Assembly: GCF_003600625.1 (NCBI RefSeq)
Contig: NZ_CP032489.1
Span: forward strand, 2,728,001 to 2,792,000
Reading direction: 5' to 3'
Length of the DNA stretch: 64,000 bases
Source: Arachidicoccus soli
GTDB lineage: Bacteria > Bacteroidota > Bacteroidia > Chitinophagales > Chitinophagaceae
The notes beneath the pieces were generated by a model. It made no database searches and was not told the DNA's origin. It worked only from the letters and a program-made list of their open reading frames with translations. Positions 35,349 through 44,451 of this stretch are shown in pieces (the first letter of the stretch is position 1; every line of letters begins with the position of its first letter). A program made the position numbers and the translations under genes.

Positions 35349-36322
35349 TAGTTTAAACTAAAACCTATTCCTACTATTTGTCTGCCACCTCTATTACTAA
35401 ATGAGCCTTCCACACTTTCCACGAAATAACTCCCACTCCTTTCTGGATATTTATCATCGGTTATTTTTGCAGTCATTCCAATATCTGTATAGGGTTCTAA
35501 GAATGCTGTCAATTTACCAGTGTAGCCCATCGATGTATATATCAGTTTTCGGTCGTTAATAATTTTTTGCTGCCAAGCTGTGGTCATATCCACATCAAGG
35601 TGTATCGTTTTTACAGAACCATTTCCATCGGTAGTAGTAACATTCAAGTCGCCATTACTCTTTCGATACACACCATTTATACGGACAGTCGAAAATTCTT
35701 TATAGCCGCTAAATAGCAAATCATTTGCGTTTACCGTATTCCACCCAATATGAAAATCTACGCTACCTTTCGGCTCTGTCGCTCGTAGACCTACATATAT
35801 TTCATTAAAATTAAAATAAACAGTTAGCAAACATTTTTTCTTCAACCATTCCAATATCTGTACGCCACTTGCATTCTTAAATACCGCTTCATTTATTGGT
35901 ACGTCTGCTGTATCACTGCTAATACTTATTCCCGTCCCTTGCAATAAATCAGTCAATATTTTTTTTACTGAACTATTGGTATAAGTTTTATTGATGTATA
36001 TTTTTTGCAGCGGATAACTGTACCCTTCACATTCCAGTTCCAAAGGAGCTGCATAATTTATACGCTTGATAAAGCCTTTAAAACGCGTTACCAAATTGCC
36101 ATTATATCCGAGTTCTATTTGTATCGGCATCCCTTCAGCAAATAGATAAGTGCCTACTACTTTTGGGTTATATATATTGCCGCTTTTCTTTAAAAAATAA
36201 AGAGCTGGAACGGTTACCGTTGCGCTATCCGCATAGTTATCAACGCTGCGTTTCCATTTTGCAGAAGTGCAATAAAACGGAGGCAAACTCCCTACTGTTA
36301 TTTTGCTGCACATCCAAAACAT
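35348..36322 (-). CDS. Baseplate hub protein (gpD/late-control D-like)
   Basis: 324 residues. The order of beta domains (YADSATVTVPAL, IQIELGYNGNLVTRFKGFI, WLKKKCLLTVYFNFNE, IGMTAKITDDKYPERSGSYF) is that of gpD-type tail hub proteins that hold the spike. The start may be Met1 or Met4. It follows a DUF6046 protein. Confidence 0.65.
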   Translation of the reverse strand: MFWMCSKITVGSLPPFYCTSAKWKRSVDNYADSATVTVPALYFLKKSGNIYNPKVVGTYLFAEGMPIQIELGYNGNLVTRFKGFIKRINYAAPLELECEGYSYPLQKIYINKTYTNSSVKKILTDLLQGTGISISSDTADVPINEAVFKNASGVQILEWLKKKCLLTVYFNFNEIYVGLRATEPKGSVDFHIGWNTVNANDLLFSGYKEFSTVRINGVYRKSNGDLNVTTTDGNGSVKTIHLDVDMTTAWQQKIINDRKLIYTSMGYTGKLTAFLEPYTDIGMTAKITDDKYPERSGSYFVESVEGSFSNRGGRQIVGIGFSLN

Positions 36323-36328
36323 TTATTA

Positions 36329-37030
36329 TTAATTTAAAGACAATGGCGTTATCGTATTATTATTACTCAGCGTGTTGGGTTGCACCCAATTAAGCGATGA
36401 AATATTATCACTTACCATTTGCATTACAAAGGGTCGGATATGTTTTTTTCCGCCTTCCACTTCGGGGAAATCCAATGATTCAATCGCCATATTATCCACC
36501 GTGTCTGTAAACAAATTGGTCATTGCATTATCCAGTGCAACGGCTTGATTCAATTCAAATAATCTACGCAGCGCAATTATTTGCAATTCTGGAAATCCAT
36601 AATTCTTTTTATCTATCAAAAAGCCACGAATAGTAATATTGTAATCATCAATATTATACCCTTCCTTTACCGTTCCTTGCCTTGCATTTACAGGCGTTTT
36701 TATTATTTGCTTTCTGCCGGTAACGCGAACCACGGAGTAATACAAGTTCAATTTTCTTGCTGCCACATCTACGATTTCACAGTTTCCCAAATCTTTAAAA
36801 AAGCTTTGTGGCAAATCCCTAAAAGTAACCGGCAACCATATTTCAACACCCATATATTGCGTTTGCAAAGTAGAGCCGTAAATGGAAGTTGTTTGTGTCT
36901 TTGGCGTACCTAATTGATAAGGCTGACCTTCGTTTTGAGAAGGTGTTGTATTCTCAATCACATAAGGCTTTGAACCAAATGTTTTTTGATACAATGTTTG
37001 TAAATCAAATATGCTATTTGTTCTTGCCAT
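36329..37030 (-). CDS. DUF6046-like tail protein
   Basis: 233 residues, with GSTLQTQYMGVEIWLPVTF and RKQIIKTPVNARQGTVKE, a pattern I associate with DUF6046 in Bacteroidota phages. It lies between the tape measure and hub, the place of DNA-circulation/gpN-type proteins in Mu. It overlaps the tape-measure stop by one base. Confidence 0.6.
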   Translation of the reverse strand: MARTNSIFDLQTLYQKTFGSKPYVIENTTPSQNEGQPYQLGTPKTQTTSIYGSTLQTQYMGVEIWLPVTFRDLPQSFFKDLGNCEIVDVAARKLNLYYSVVRVTGRKQIIKTPVNARQGTVKEGYNIDDYNITIRGFLIDKKNYGFPELQIIALRRLFELNQAVALDNAMTNLFTDTVDNMAIESLDFPEVEGGKKHIRPFVMQMVSDNISSLNWVQPNTLSNNNTITPLSLN

Positions 37031-38997
37031 TAGCCTTGGACGCTTGCGCCACTGTTTAAAATTCTTAAATACATGTCGTGCAGCCTTGCCTCCAACTCCG
37101 CTTCGCCAACTGCATAATCGCTGTGAACTATTTCTATTTTATCGGCGAACTTCACCCCATTAATATTGATTACACGCGGACCGCCTCCGGTAATGCCGCT
37201 GGCGGTTTTGCCGCCGGTTCCTTCAACCGGGGCATCTGTTCCCGGCGGTGTTGCCCCTGTGCCATTAGATGGTAGAAATGCTTGTATTCTATTATAATCA
37301 TTTAGCATCAGCGCCTTCATGGTCGGGTCGGTATTACCCATCAGCTTTGCAATTTGCATATATAAAGAGGTGGCAGCCTTCCTATTTTTTTTGCTTACCG
37401 ACGATGCTAATAATTTTGGGTTATTAAAAATATTGCTCAAATTGTCAAACCCACTTACTGCACTATCATAATTATTTACAAATTGTGTCCTATCAATATT
37501 ATTTTGATAGCCTTGATTCTTTTGTTCCCAACCCTGTATTTTCTTATTGAAAAAGGCAATCCTTTCCGATTCGCTTTTATGCATCACGCTACTGTAATAG
37601 ATTGATGAGTATTTTTCAAACATATCCTCATTATGCATCTTTGCTGCTTCTATGGCCATTCGCGCGTAAGAAATTTGAATATCATTTTGCCCCTGTGCAC
37701 TCTTATTGCCGCTTATAATTTCATTATTATAAGCCAGTTTAATATTATCGCGATATTGCTGGTTTACTTTCTGTAAGGTTTGCAACAACGTCTCGTTAGA
37801 GGTATTTTCCGCATCTAAATTTTTAAAGAAGTCCGGGTAACTTGAATTTAATTTTTGTATCAAGGTTACTCTTTCACTATTCTTTAAATTGAGAGATGTT
37901 ATCTGATTTACAAGTGCGTTTACTTCAAATTTTTGTGATAATAATTTATCAGACATTTTTTGCATCGGGGCAATTGAATCTAATATTGAACTTGCCGTTT
38001 GCATAAGGCCACTTGCAAGCGGTGTCAATGCTTGGCCTACACCCACCTTAAAGGCTTCCCACTTACCTTGCAATGCCTGCATTTTACCGGCTGTACTATC
38101 CGCCATCGCATTCAACGTACCGCCAAATTTACCACCCGCACTGGTGGCAATATCAATGGCCTTTGTAACCATCGAAGCGGTTATTTTGCCTTTTCTCAAA
38201 TCTTTGTCTAATTCCTCAATGGTTTGCTTGGTTTTAAATCCAAACTCCTTAAAATGCTCACTTATAGTCTGCAACGGGTTAAACCCGGCAGAGACAAACT
38301 GCCGCAACCGTTGTGCCGTCAAATGCCCGCGCGATATGGTTTCGCTAAGGGCAAGTGTCATATCTTTTGCACGAAGGGTATTGCCCATCGTGATAGCGCC
38401 TATTTGTTTTACACTTTTTTCCGTCTGCTGCCCATTCATCCCAAACCCCAGCATCGTCTGCGCATTTTGGTACACATCCTTGCCAAATCCCGGTTGTTGC
38501 GATAGTTTGAACAAATAATTGTTCAATGATTCGCCGCCTGTGCGGCTGCCGGTAAGTGCTTGAAACATTTTGCCCTTCAACTCATACTGCATCGCACTGT
38601 TTACCGATGCCTTCGCAAAGGAAGCACTACCGGCAACCATTGCAGCAATTCCCAAACCGGGTAATATTGCCGATGCGGCGGAACGCAAACCGCCGCCAAA
38701 GATGCCGCCACGGCTTCTCGTCATTCTGCCTATCTGCCTTTCAAGGCTTTTGGCTTCAGTGGTAGCAGTTTTAAATTCGGATTTTAGCACGGTGCCAAAA
38801 CGCACTTTATTTACTTCGTTTAAGCGGTTTTTAAGTTCATCCACAGAGCGGTTTAAGTAATTGGAACTTTGCGTTGCCTGCTTCATATTTTGGGCAACTT
38901 TACCAAATGACGATTGCGAGTTCTTAGCCAAATTGGCTAAGCCCCCGCTCATCATATCTTTCATTTTTACAAAAAATTCTATGGTATTACTGTCCAT
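37030..38997 (-). CDS. Tail tape-measure protein
   Basis: 655 residues. A coiled-coil N-terminus (NYLNRSVDELKNRLNEVNKV) and a hydrophobic stretch (SAASAILPGLGIAAMVAGSA) are followed by the tape-measure core RAKDMTLALSETISRGHLTA and LRKGKITASMVTKAI. It sets tail length. It follows the tail-chaperone genes, as expected, and overlaps the second chaperone frame by 11 bp. Confidence 0.88.
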   Translation of the reverse strand: MDSNTIEFFVKMKDMMSGGLANLAKNSQSSFGKVAQNMKQATQSSNYLNRSVDELKNRLNEVNKVRFGTVLKSEFKTATTEAKSLERQIGRMTRSRGGIFGGGLRSAASAILPGLGIAAMVAGSASFAKASVNSAMQYELKGKMFQALTGSRTGGESLNNYLFKLSQQPGFGKDVYQNAQTMLGFGMNGQQTEKSVKQIGAITMGNTLRAKDMTLALSETISRGHLTAQRLRQFVSAGFNPLQTISEHFKEFGFKTKQTIEELDKDLRKGKITASMVTKAIDIATSAGGKFGGTLNAMADSTAGKMQALQGKWEAFKVGVGQALTPLASGLMQTASSILDSIAPMQKMSDKLLSQKFEVNALVNQITSLNLKNSERVTLIQKLNSSYPDFFKNLDAENTSNETLLQTLQKVNQQYRDNIKLAYNNEIISGNKSAQGQNDIQISYARMAIEAAKMHNEDMFEKYSSIYYSSVMHKSESERIAFFNKKIQGWEQKNQGYQNNIDRTQFVNNYDSAVSGFDNLSNIFNNPKLLASSVSKKNRKAATSLYMQIAKLMGNTDPTMKALMLNDYNRIQAFLPSNGTGATPPGTDAPVEGTGGKTASGITGGGPRVININGVKFADKIEIVHSDYAVGEAELEARLHDMYLRILNSGASVQG

Positions 38998-39178
38998 TCT
39001 TTCCGAATATTTGAAGTATGTTTTCGGCAGACTGGTTATGCTCCATCTGCCTTATTCTTTGCAAGTGTCCAAGTTTCAAAATAAGGGCTTCATCAGTCAT
39101 TTGCGAAGCATCACGCCCGGTGTAATACTCTATCATTGTTTCATATAATCCAATAGGGTCGCTATCGGATAGTTTCAA
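38987..39178 (-). CDS. Tail-assembly chaperone, second frame (GT-like extension)
   Basis: A 63-codon frame (KLSDSDPIGLYETMIEYYTG, ILKLGHLQRIRQMEHN) with only a TTG start. It lies in the -1 frame relative to the upstream chaperone gene. The -1 frame is open across that gene's stop codon, which follows an A5 run at 39192-39196. It is probably made as a frameshift fusion, as with lambda gpG/gpGT. See findings. Confidence 0.6.
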   Translation of the reverse strand: MKLSDSDPIGLYETMIEYYTGRDASQMTDEALILKLGHLQRIRQMEHNQSAENILQIFGKNGQ

Positions 39179-39186
39179 TGCTCCGC

Positions 39187-39609
39187 TTATCTTTTTAGGA
39201 AGTTGCTCTTTTTCTGGTCAATAATTTTATTGAAACTATTGGCAGCAGGAATGAAATACTCATCGTCCTCCAAAATCTTATTGTCGCCATCAATAAAACA
39301 TTCGCGCATCGCCGCTTCCAAGAAGTCGTACAAACCACCGTCTGCCATCTTGGTAGAGGCATACGAAAGTATGTGCCGGGTAATGGGTTTCATGATGGCA
39401 ATGGCTTCAATGTTGGTTTCGGTTTCATCCAAAACGGGCAAATAAAACAAGTCGCCATATTCTTTTTGCCATTGGGCAAGTTTGTCCGCACCAAATTTGT
39501 CGGTTACCAGTTGCTCGCATTCTTGCAGCAATACAGCTTCTTTTTTTGCTTTTTCGGCAGCACGGATTTCTTTTACCGTCTTGCCGTGTGTTGTGTCTGT
39601 TGTAAACAT
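39187..39609 (-). CDS. Tail-assembly chaperone (gpG-like)
   Basis: 140 acidic residues (KFGADKLAQWQKEYGDLFYL, KMADGGLYDFLEAAMRECFI). Its location between the tail tube and tape-measure genes and its overlap with a second frame identify it as the tail-assembly chaperone, which coats the tape measure before tube polymerisation. Confidence 0.65.
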   Translation of the reverse strand: MFTTDTTHGKTVKEIRAAEKAKKEAVLLQECEQLVTDKFGADKLAQWQKEYGDLFYLPVLDETETNIEAIAIMKPITRHILSYASTKMADGGLYDFLEAAMRECFIDGDNKILEDDEYFIPAANSFNKIIDQKKSNFLKR

Positions 39610-39633
39610 TATTTCTATTTTTAATAATAATTT

Positions 39634-39654
39634 CCCTTTAGGGGATAGGGGTGG
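39634..39654. repeat. CCTTTAGGG-type interspersed repeat (intergenic)
   Basis: CCCTTTAGGGGATAGGGGTG lies between the tail tube and chaperone genes. The palindromic core is CCCTTTAGGG. Confidence 0.6.
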
Positions 39655-39655
39655 A

Positions 39656-40108
39656 TTATCCCTTTGCCGTTACCCTCTGCATACAAATAAATGGCAATGG
39701 CACTTCTGTCATGTTCGCGTTTTGTTGCATTCCTACTGTGTCTTCAGTAAATGCCACACCCAATGCCGTAATCGTACGGATAGGCGAAGTCTGGTATTTT
39801 TTAAACAGGCAGGTAATGGAGATAAGATAATGCGGCACTTCCAGAATATCATCGTAGCCCGCTGCCTGTGCAGCATCGTTCATCAAATCATATTCGTACT
39901 TCAGTACGCCTAATTGCCCCGACGGGTTTTTGTTGCCACTTTGAATATCGATAGGGTTATCACCGGCAGCGAATAACAATTCTTTGCTGATACCCTTTTT
40001 AAATTCAAAAGAGCGTAAGCCGGTAATTTTCCTGCCTAAAATTTTTATGGAAACCTGCTTCCAAGCGCACTCTTCGGTTGTGAATGCCGAAATAGGTGTA
40101 TTTGCCAT
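39656..40108 (-). CDS. Tail tube protein
   Basis: 150 residues, beta-rich (WKQVSIKILGRKITGLRSFE, HYLISITCLFKKYQTSPIR). It follows the sheath gene directly, the fixed order of tube and sheath in contractile phages. No unmistakable family motif, so the call rests on size, order and fold pattern. Confidence 0.65.
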   Translation of the reverse strand: MANTPISAFTTEECAWKQVSIKILGRKITGLRSFEFKKGISKELLFAAGDNPIDIQSGNKNPSGQLGVLKYEYDLMNDAAQAAGYDDILEVPHYLISITCLFKKYQTSPIRTITALGVAFTEDTVGMQQNANMTEVPLPFICMQRVTAKG

Positions 40109-40170
40109 TATTTATTTTTTGTCAAGCCTATACCACTTTAGGAATAGGGTTGAGATTTAAGAAATGTATT

Positions 40171-41328
40171 TTAGCTCGTTGCCGGATTGTTCAAAGCGAT
40201 TTCAATATTGATCACCCCCAAATAACCTTTTGGCGTAACACCCAGCTTCATACTCAATGCTTCCGTATTTATTACGTCTTGTGCCGGACTGATATAAGCA
40301 CTAAAGCCGCTAATCTGATTACCCATATTGCTACTTACTTGTTGTAAAATCAATGTTTGTAAATGCTGGATATCTAAATCGTCAATTTGTCCATTAGCAT
40401 CCACATCAACTTCACTTTCCAACTGGTTTACATATACAGCAACGGCTATCAGAGCGGCCTTATCTGTTACACGGCCATAAGCCAAGCGGCGGTAGTCGGC
40501 AATATTTGCCATATAGTCAAACCCAAAATAGAACCCTGCTTTTTGGGGTTGTTGAATAAAAGTGATAAATCCGTCATCGGTCAACGCATCCAATCCGGTT
40601 ACGTTCTGCAACAATTTTGTACCGATATATACTTGTGGAATTTGCAAAGAGCCGTTGGCTACTTTGCCAATCTTTTGTTCAGCACTATATTTGGCAGCGC
40701 GTCCAAGCAATGTACCCATCGAGGCTGAACCATCATTTTTACTACCACCCAATAATACACCTGTATAATCAACACTGGCGGCAGATGGTTGATAGGCATT
40801 CTCAACACCTTCGTTGGTTACCCGCCCTTCAATAATGAACCGGGTAGGCATCCATTTGCCCAATGCCCAATCACCCAAGGTCTTGCTTGCTGTTACGGCA
40901 GCCGGTACATCATCATCTAAGAAATCCGTACCTCCAACATAGGAAACGGGGGGAGTTCTGGTAATACCCAACACGCGGATGGAAGTATTATCGGCATAAG
41001 CTGCATTTAATAATGCAACCGCACCGGTAAGATTAGTAGCTGTTACAGCTTCTGTCATCGTTACACTATCCGCAAGTAACAATACCCATATATCTTGGTT
41101 GCCTCCAAGTTCATTGTAAAACTCCTGCAAATGCCGATATGCAGCCGGTTCGGCTGTTGGTGTGACGCCTTTGGTCACAGCATCCGCCAAATTATTTATT
41201 TTCATTGGTACACCTTGCAGCCCGACAGTTTGCCCGGTTGCAATCAATCCCATAATGCCGTCAGCAATTTCTATGTCTTGCAACAAATTGCCGTTGCCAA
41301 AGGATAAGTTTACTTTTGGTTTTCCCAT
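40171..41328 (-). CDS. DUF2586 tail sheath-like protein
   Basis: 385 residues from ATG 41328 (MGKPKVNLSFGNGNLLQDIE). The pattern IMGLIATGQTVG, VWVLLLADSV-like LWVLLLADS region and ADYRRLAYGRVTDKAALIA is that of DUF2586 proteins, the sheath homologues of Bacteroidota Mu-like phages. The sheath contracts to drive the tube through the envelope. An ATG at 41355 is less likely. Confidence 0.75.
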   Translation of the reverse strand: MGKPKVNLSFGNGNLLQDIEIADGIMGLIATGQTVGLQGVPMKINNLADAVTKGVTPTAEPAAYRHLQEFYNELGGNQDIWVLLLADSVTMTEAVTATNLTGAVALLNAAYADNTSIRVLGITRTPPVSYVGGTDFLDDDVPAAVTASKTLGDWALGKWMPTRFIIEGRVTNEGVENAYQPSAASVDYTGVLLGGSKNDGSASMGTLLGRAAKYSAEQKIGKVANGSLQIPQVYIGTKLLQNVTGLDALTDDGFITFIQQPQKAGFYFGFDYMANIADYRRLAYGRVTDKAALIAVAVYVNQLESEVDVDANGQIDDLDIQHLQTLILQQVSSNMGNQISGFSAYISPAQDVINTEALSMKLGVTPKGYLGVINIEIALNNPATS

Positions 41329-41358
41329 TGTATTTTTTTTATAATAACCTCTCAAATT

Positions 41359-41379
41359 CCCCTTTAGGGGATAGGGGTG
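41359..41379. repeat. CCTTTAGGG-type interspersed repeat (intergenic)
   Basis: CCCCTTTAGGGGATAGGGGT directly follows the stop of the virion protein gene at 41380. It is the most complete copy of the repeat. Confidence 0.6.
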
Positions 41380-41907
41380 TTAATTAAATATTGTTTGTCC
41401 CTTTTTATACATCGAAAGCAATCCGTTTCTGTCGTCATCCGGTATTTGTGCATTTGCATCACCTTCCACCCATGTACGCCAGTAGGCTATCGCCCAAGCG
41501 GCAGGAGAATTTATTTGCATTCGGATAATGAAACTTGTTGTACCTCCTACGAATAATCCTCGGTGCTTTATACGGTCAATCAAAAAATCTATGGATCCCT
41601 CAAAGCTGTCGAAGGCCAGAAAGCGACGGCTTTGCCCCGTCATATTCTCATCTTTAACCACTGTGCCCGTCAAATGGGAATTCAAATAATCCGCCCATCT
41701 TCCACTGTCTGCCTGTATGCCGAGATAATTATTATTAACGCCCGATTGGCCATTCGCACTTTCCTGCCGAAACATTACATACGCTGCAATTTTTATCGAT
41801 AAATCCACAGTTAATGATTGCAAATAGGCAATCACATCATCCATTGAAACGGATGTGCGTTCAAACGGCAGTACGGGTAATTCGGGATAAGAGTTTTCAA
41901 CGGTCAT
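41380..41907 (-). CDS. Virion protein with lysozyme-like motif (structural P5-like)
   Basis: 175 residues. VMFRQESANGQSGVNNNYLG and IQADSGRWADYL suggest a lysozyme or transglycosylase-like fold with a catalytic Glu near the FRQES segment. It lies between the capsid and sheath genes, so it may be a virion-associated muralytic protein or a head-completion protein. Function not settled. No other endolysin is evident in the prophage. Confidence 0.5.
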   Translation of the reverse strand: MTVENSYPELPVLPFERTSVSMDDVIAYLQSLTVDLSIKIAAYVMFRQESANGQSGVNNNYLGIQADSGRWADYLNSHLTGTVVKDENMTGQSRRFLAFDSFEGSIDFLIDRIKHRGLFVGGTTSFIIRMQINSPAAWAIAYWRTWVEGDANAQIPDDDRNGLLSMYKKGQTIFN

Positions 41908-41989
41908 TTTTCTTTTTTAAAAAATCGTGGCAGTCTTACGGGGCTGCACACGATTTGGTTATAAACACAACAGCGAGTTTGTTTTATTT

Positions 41990-43072
41990 TTATGCGCCAA
42001 TTGCTTCTACTACGCCAAACACGCCCTCTGTCCTGCGAATGCGGCCACCTAAGCGCGCATTGGCGGAGAACACATCACCATAATAGAGTGCTTGCCCGGG
42101 ATTATCAAATACATCAATTTCGCCCTGCGCACGTTCTACGCTGTTTTCTGTCCAAAATAGCGACACTGCACTATCTCCAGCAGTTGCGGCAAAGTCGTCT
42201 GCTTGTGTATCTACAATGCCCCATACGCCGGCAGTTTTTCGGCCACGCAATACGGTATCGCGCATCATAATTTCCACATCCATATATTTGCCGATGATCC
42301 CGTTTACTTCGTCCACAAAAGAATTGAAGTTTGTTTTTTCAGCATCCGAGAAGCTTTCAAACAATTGGTAATAGTGGTTTGCAGTAAGCAATGCCGTCTT
42401 GCGGAAAGGCGTTAAGCGGCTGTTGGCAAAACTTTTGGCAATTTGTTTAAACTGCGCTTTGTCCATGATCAGCCTTGTACCGGTAGCGGTGGTATCTATC
42501 AAATCCAACGCGGTAGCAGGCCCGGTTGTTTCAATAATATTCGCAGCACCTGGCGCCCAATTGAACAGCAAACCCTGCATCATATTATCAATCAAATATT
42601 GTTGGTCTTCGCCAATAACGCTTTGTCTTAAATCATAAGACAATTCATACTTTTTAATATTTGGAATTACGCGTGGCAACGCGTAGTATGTATCTATCTC
42701 GTACATAATAGAGCTATCATTACGTTGTACGGCGACTTGCGGAAAAACGGCAAGATTTTTCTTTACTTCCGTGGGTGCGCCTGCTTTTGGAATAATAACA
42801 TAAGCACCTTCTTTTACAAAACTATCAGCACTTACTGCTCGTTGAGCGAAGGCATTATTTTTATATAAATTGGCGATAATGTCTTGTCGCCAAATGCCCT
42901 TATTTAAACCCACTATGGTATCAAAGGCAACTCCGTTGGGAACGGGTACAAAAGAAGCTACGACTAATACGGCAGCCGTTGGCACGAATGGCAAAGCAAA
43001 TGCAGTCGAAAATACAACAGCGATTAATAGCGTAAATGCCAAGGAGGCAATAATTCTAAGTGATTTTTTCAT
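41990..43072 (-). CDS. Major capsid protein
   Basis: 360 residues. A hydrophobic leader (SLRIIASLAFTLLIAVVFST) precedes the capsid core: RLIMDKAQFKQIAKSFANSR, LLTANHYYQLFESFSDAEK, and MDVEIMMRDTVLRGRKTAGV. It follows the protease, as is usual for HK97-fold capsids. The leader may be removed by the protease or act as a scaffold region. Confidence 0.75.
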   Translation of the reverse strand: MKKSLRIIASLAFTLLIAVVFSTAFALPFVPTAAVLVVASFVPVPNGVAFDTIVGLNKGIWRQDIIANLYKNNAFAQRAVSADSFVKEGAYVIIPKAGAPTEVKKNLAVFPQVAVQRNDSSIMYEIDTYYALPRVIPNIKKYELSYDLRQSVIGEDQQYLIDNMMQGLLFNWAPGAANIIETTGPATALDLIDTTATGTRLIMDKAQFKQIAKSFANSRLTPFRKTALLTANHYYQLFESFSDAEKTNFNSFVDEVNGIIGKYMDVEIMMRDTVLRGRKTAGVWGIVDTQADDFAATAGDSAVSLFWTENSVERAQGEIDVFDNPGQALYYGDVFSANARLGGRIRRTEGVFGVVEAIGA

Positions 43073-43145
43073 CTCTATTTTTTAAATTTATTTTTAATGG
43101 GGCTGCTGTTGTATTGAAATAGTAATTGTTTGGTTTGTGGTTTAT

Positions 43146-44267
43146 TTAGCCTTTGTATTCTTCCCCAAAAGTTTCCTTGTATTTGGCTTTGAAAACTGGA
43201 AGGTTCGTGTCCTTTAAGTTTGCCAGAAGGTTCTTTTTGTCAAGTTCCTCCCAACTCATTTTTTCCACAGCTTCATTGCCTTTTGTGTGATTGTTTATTT
43301 CGGCAGAAACAGAAAGGATTGGAGGCATATCGTCAAGCACTGCTTTTAATTCATCGGGCTTGCCTTTGTATTGTGCAGCGAAAGTGGCGCTTAGTTTAGC
43401 GGTAATTTTTTTGTCCGCGTTCAATGCTTTGTCGAGCATATCTATTACACGTTGGTCGTTGGCGGCGTCCTGTGCAGCTTTTGCAGTCGCTTCCAGTTCT
43501 TTTACTTTTGCTTGCAGCGTATCGGTTTTTGCAGCTTTCGCCACAAGGTTGTCAAACGCTGTTTGCACAGCCGTATCTTCCGCGTCGGCACGCAGGTTGA
43601 GTGCCGCGAGATTGGCGGCGGTAAACAAAAATTGTTTCATTTCTATTTTTGGATTTAATTTTTCGGAATAGGCCGCCCATATATCTTTTTCAGAAGTAGC
43701 GGCAGTGGGTATATTTATTTTATCGGCAGTGAAAATTTCATCTACCAATTTTGCGGCGAGCGCTTCATCGGCACTCATCCAGTTATCGCCTTTGCTTAAA
43801 AATTGTTCTTTAGCCGCATCTTTTTCAAGACCGGTTTTGCTGGCATAAATGGCACACATGGTATCTTCAAGGCTGTCAAGCAACGCGGCTTGCTGACGCA
43901 TATTATCGGCATTGCCTTCCATCGCTCCACCTGCACGGTGTGTCATCATCCGCGCCATATTGCTCATAAACACTTTGTTTCCGGCAAGTGCAATCACGCT
44001 GGCCATACTGGCGGCCATCCCGTCGATATAGGTATTAATTGTCGCGGGCGAATTTTTAATGGCGGAATAAATGGCGATGCCCTCGAAGATGCTGCCTCCA
44101 CCACTATTGATGCGGACATTAATCGTTGTGTTGTCTTTTTCGAGCGCTTTTAATTCTCTTACAAAATCACTGGCAGAAATAAAACCATCACCAATGCCGA
44201 TATAGCCATACATCAATATTTCGGGAACGGCTCCGGATTTGTTTACTGAGAAAAAGGCTTGCTTCAT
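43146..44267 (-). CDS. ClpP-like head maturation protease with scaffold-like C-terminus
   Basis: The first half is a ClpP/S49-type serine protease: NVRINSGGGSIFEGIAIYSA, then DGMAASMASVIAL with the nucleophile Ser, and ARMMTHRAGG with His. The second half (from about EMKQFLFTAANLAA) is helical and may be the scaffold. The ATG at 44267 (MKQAFFSVNKSGAVPE) is the likely start. A longer frame starts at 44324. Confidence 0.85.
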   Translation of the reverse strand: MKQAFFSVNKSGAVPEILMYGYIGIGDGFISASDFVRELKALEKDNTTINVRINSGGGSIFEGIAIYSAIKNSPATINTYIDGMAASMASVIALAGNKVFMSNMARMMTHRAGGAMEGNADNMRQQAALLDSLEDTMCAIYASKTGLEKDAAKEQFLSKGDNWMSADEALAAKLVDEIFTADKINIPTAATSEKDIWAAYSEKLNPKIEMKQFLFTAANLAALNLRADAEDTAVQTAFDNLVAKAAKTDTLQAKVKELEATAKAAQDAANDQRVIDMLDKALNADKKITAKLSATFAAQYKGKPDELKAVLDDMPPILSVSAEINNHTKGNEAVEKMSWEELDKKNLLANLKDTNLPVFKAKYKETFGEEYKG

Positions 44268-44451
44268 TCGTTTTGCATTTTCGTTTTGCGAAGATTTATC
44301 CGCATCGGGAAAACAAAATTGCAATCTCCTGCAAGCCTTTCCAAATCAGCATTTCAGCGAATTACAGTAACTGTACTCTGATGGATTATTTACTGTACCG
44401 TCAAGGTTTTTTCAATTTTTTATCCGCTCTTTTTGAGGGCAATTTTGTTAG
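44268..44451. promoter_or_regulatory. Divergent late promoter region between the two late operons
   Basis: This 184-bp gap separates the minus-strand protease/tail genes from the plus-strand terminase genes. It carries TACAGTAACTGTA (44363-44375), a 13-bp palindrome, and TACTGTA (44391-44397). It probably holds both late promoters and a regulator site. Confidence 0.55.

Noticed and set aside
36163-36393. Plus-strand 76-aa ORF over the hub and DUF6046 boundary
   Set aside because: It crosses two well-supported minus-strand genes and lacks any protein motif.
43291-43671. Long plus-strand ORF opposite the protease gene
   Set aside because: The minus frame shows clear ClpP motifs. The plus ORF is Ser/Ala-rich in the way antisense frames are.
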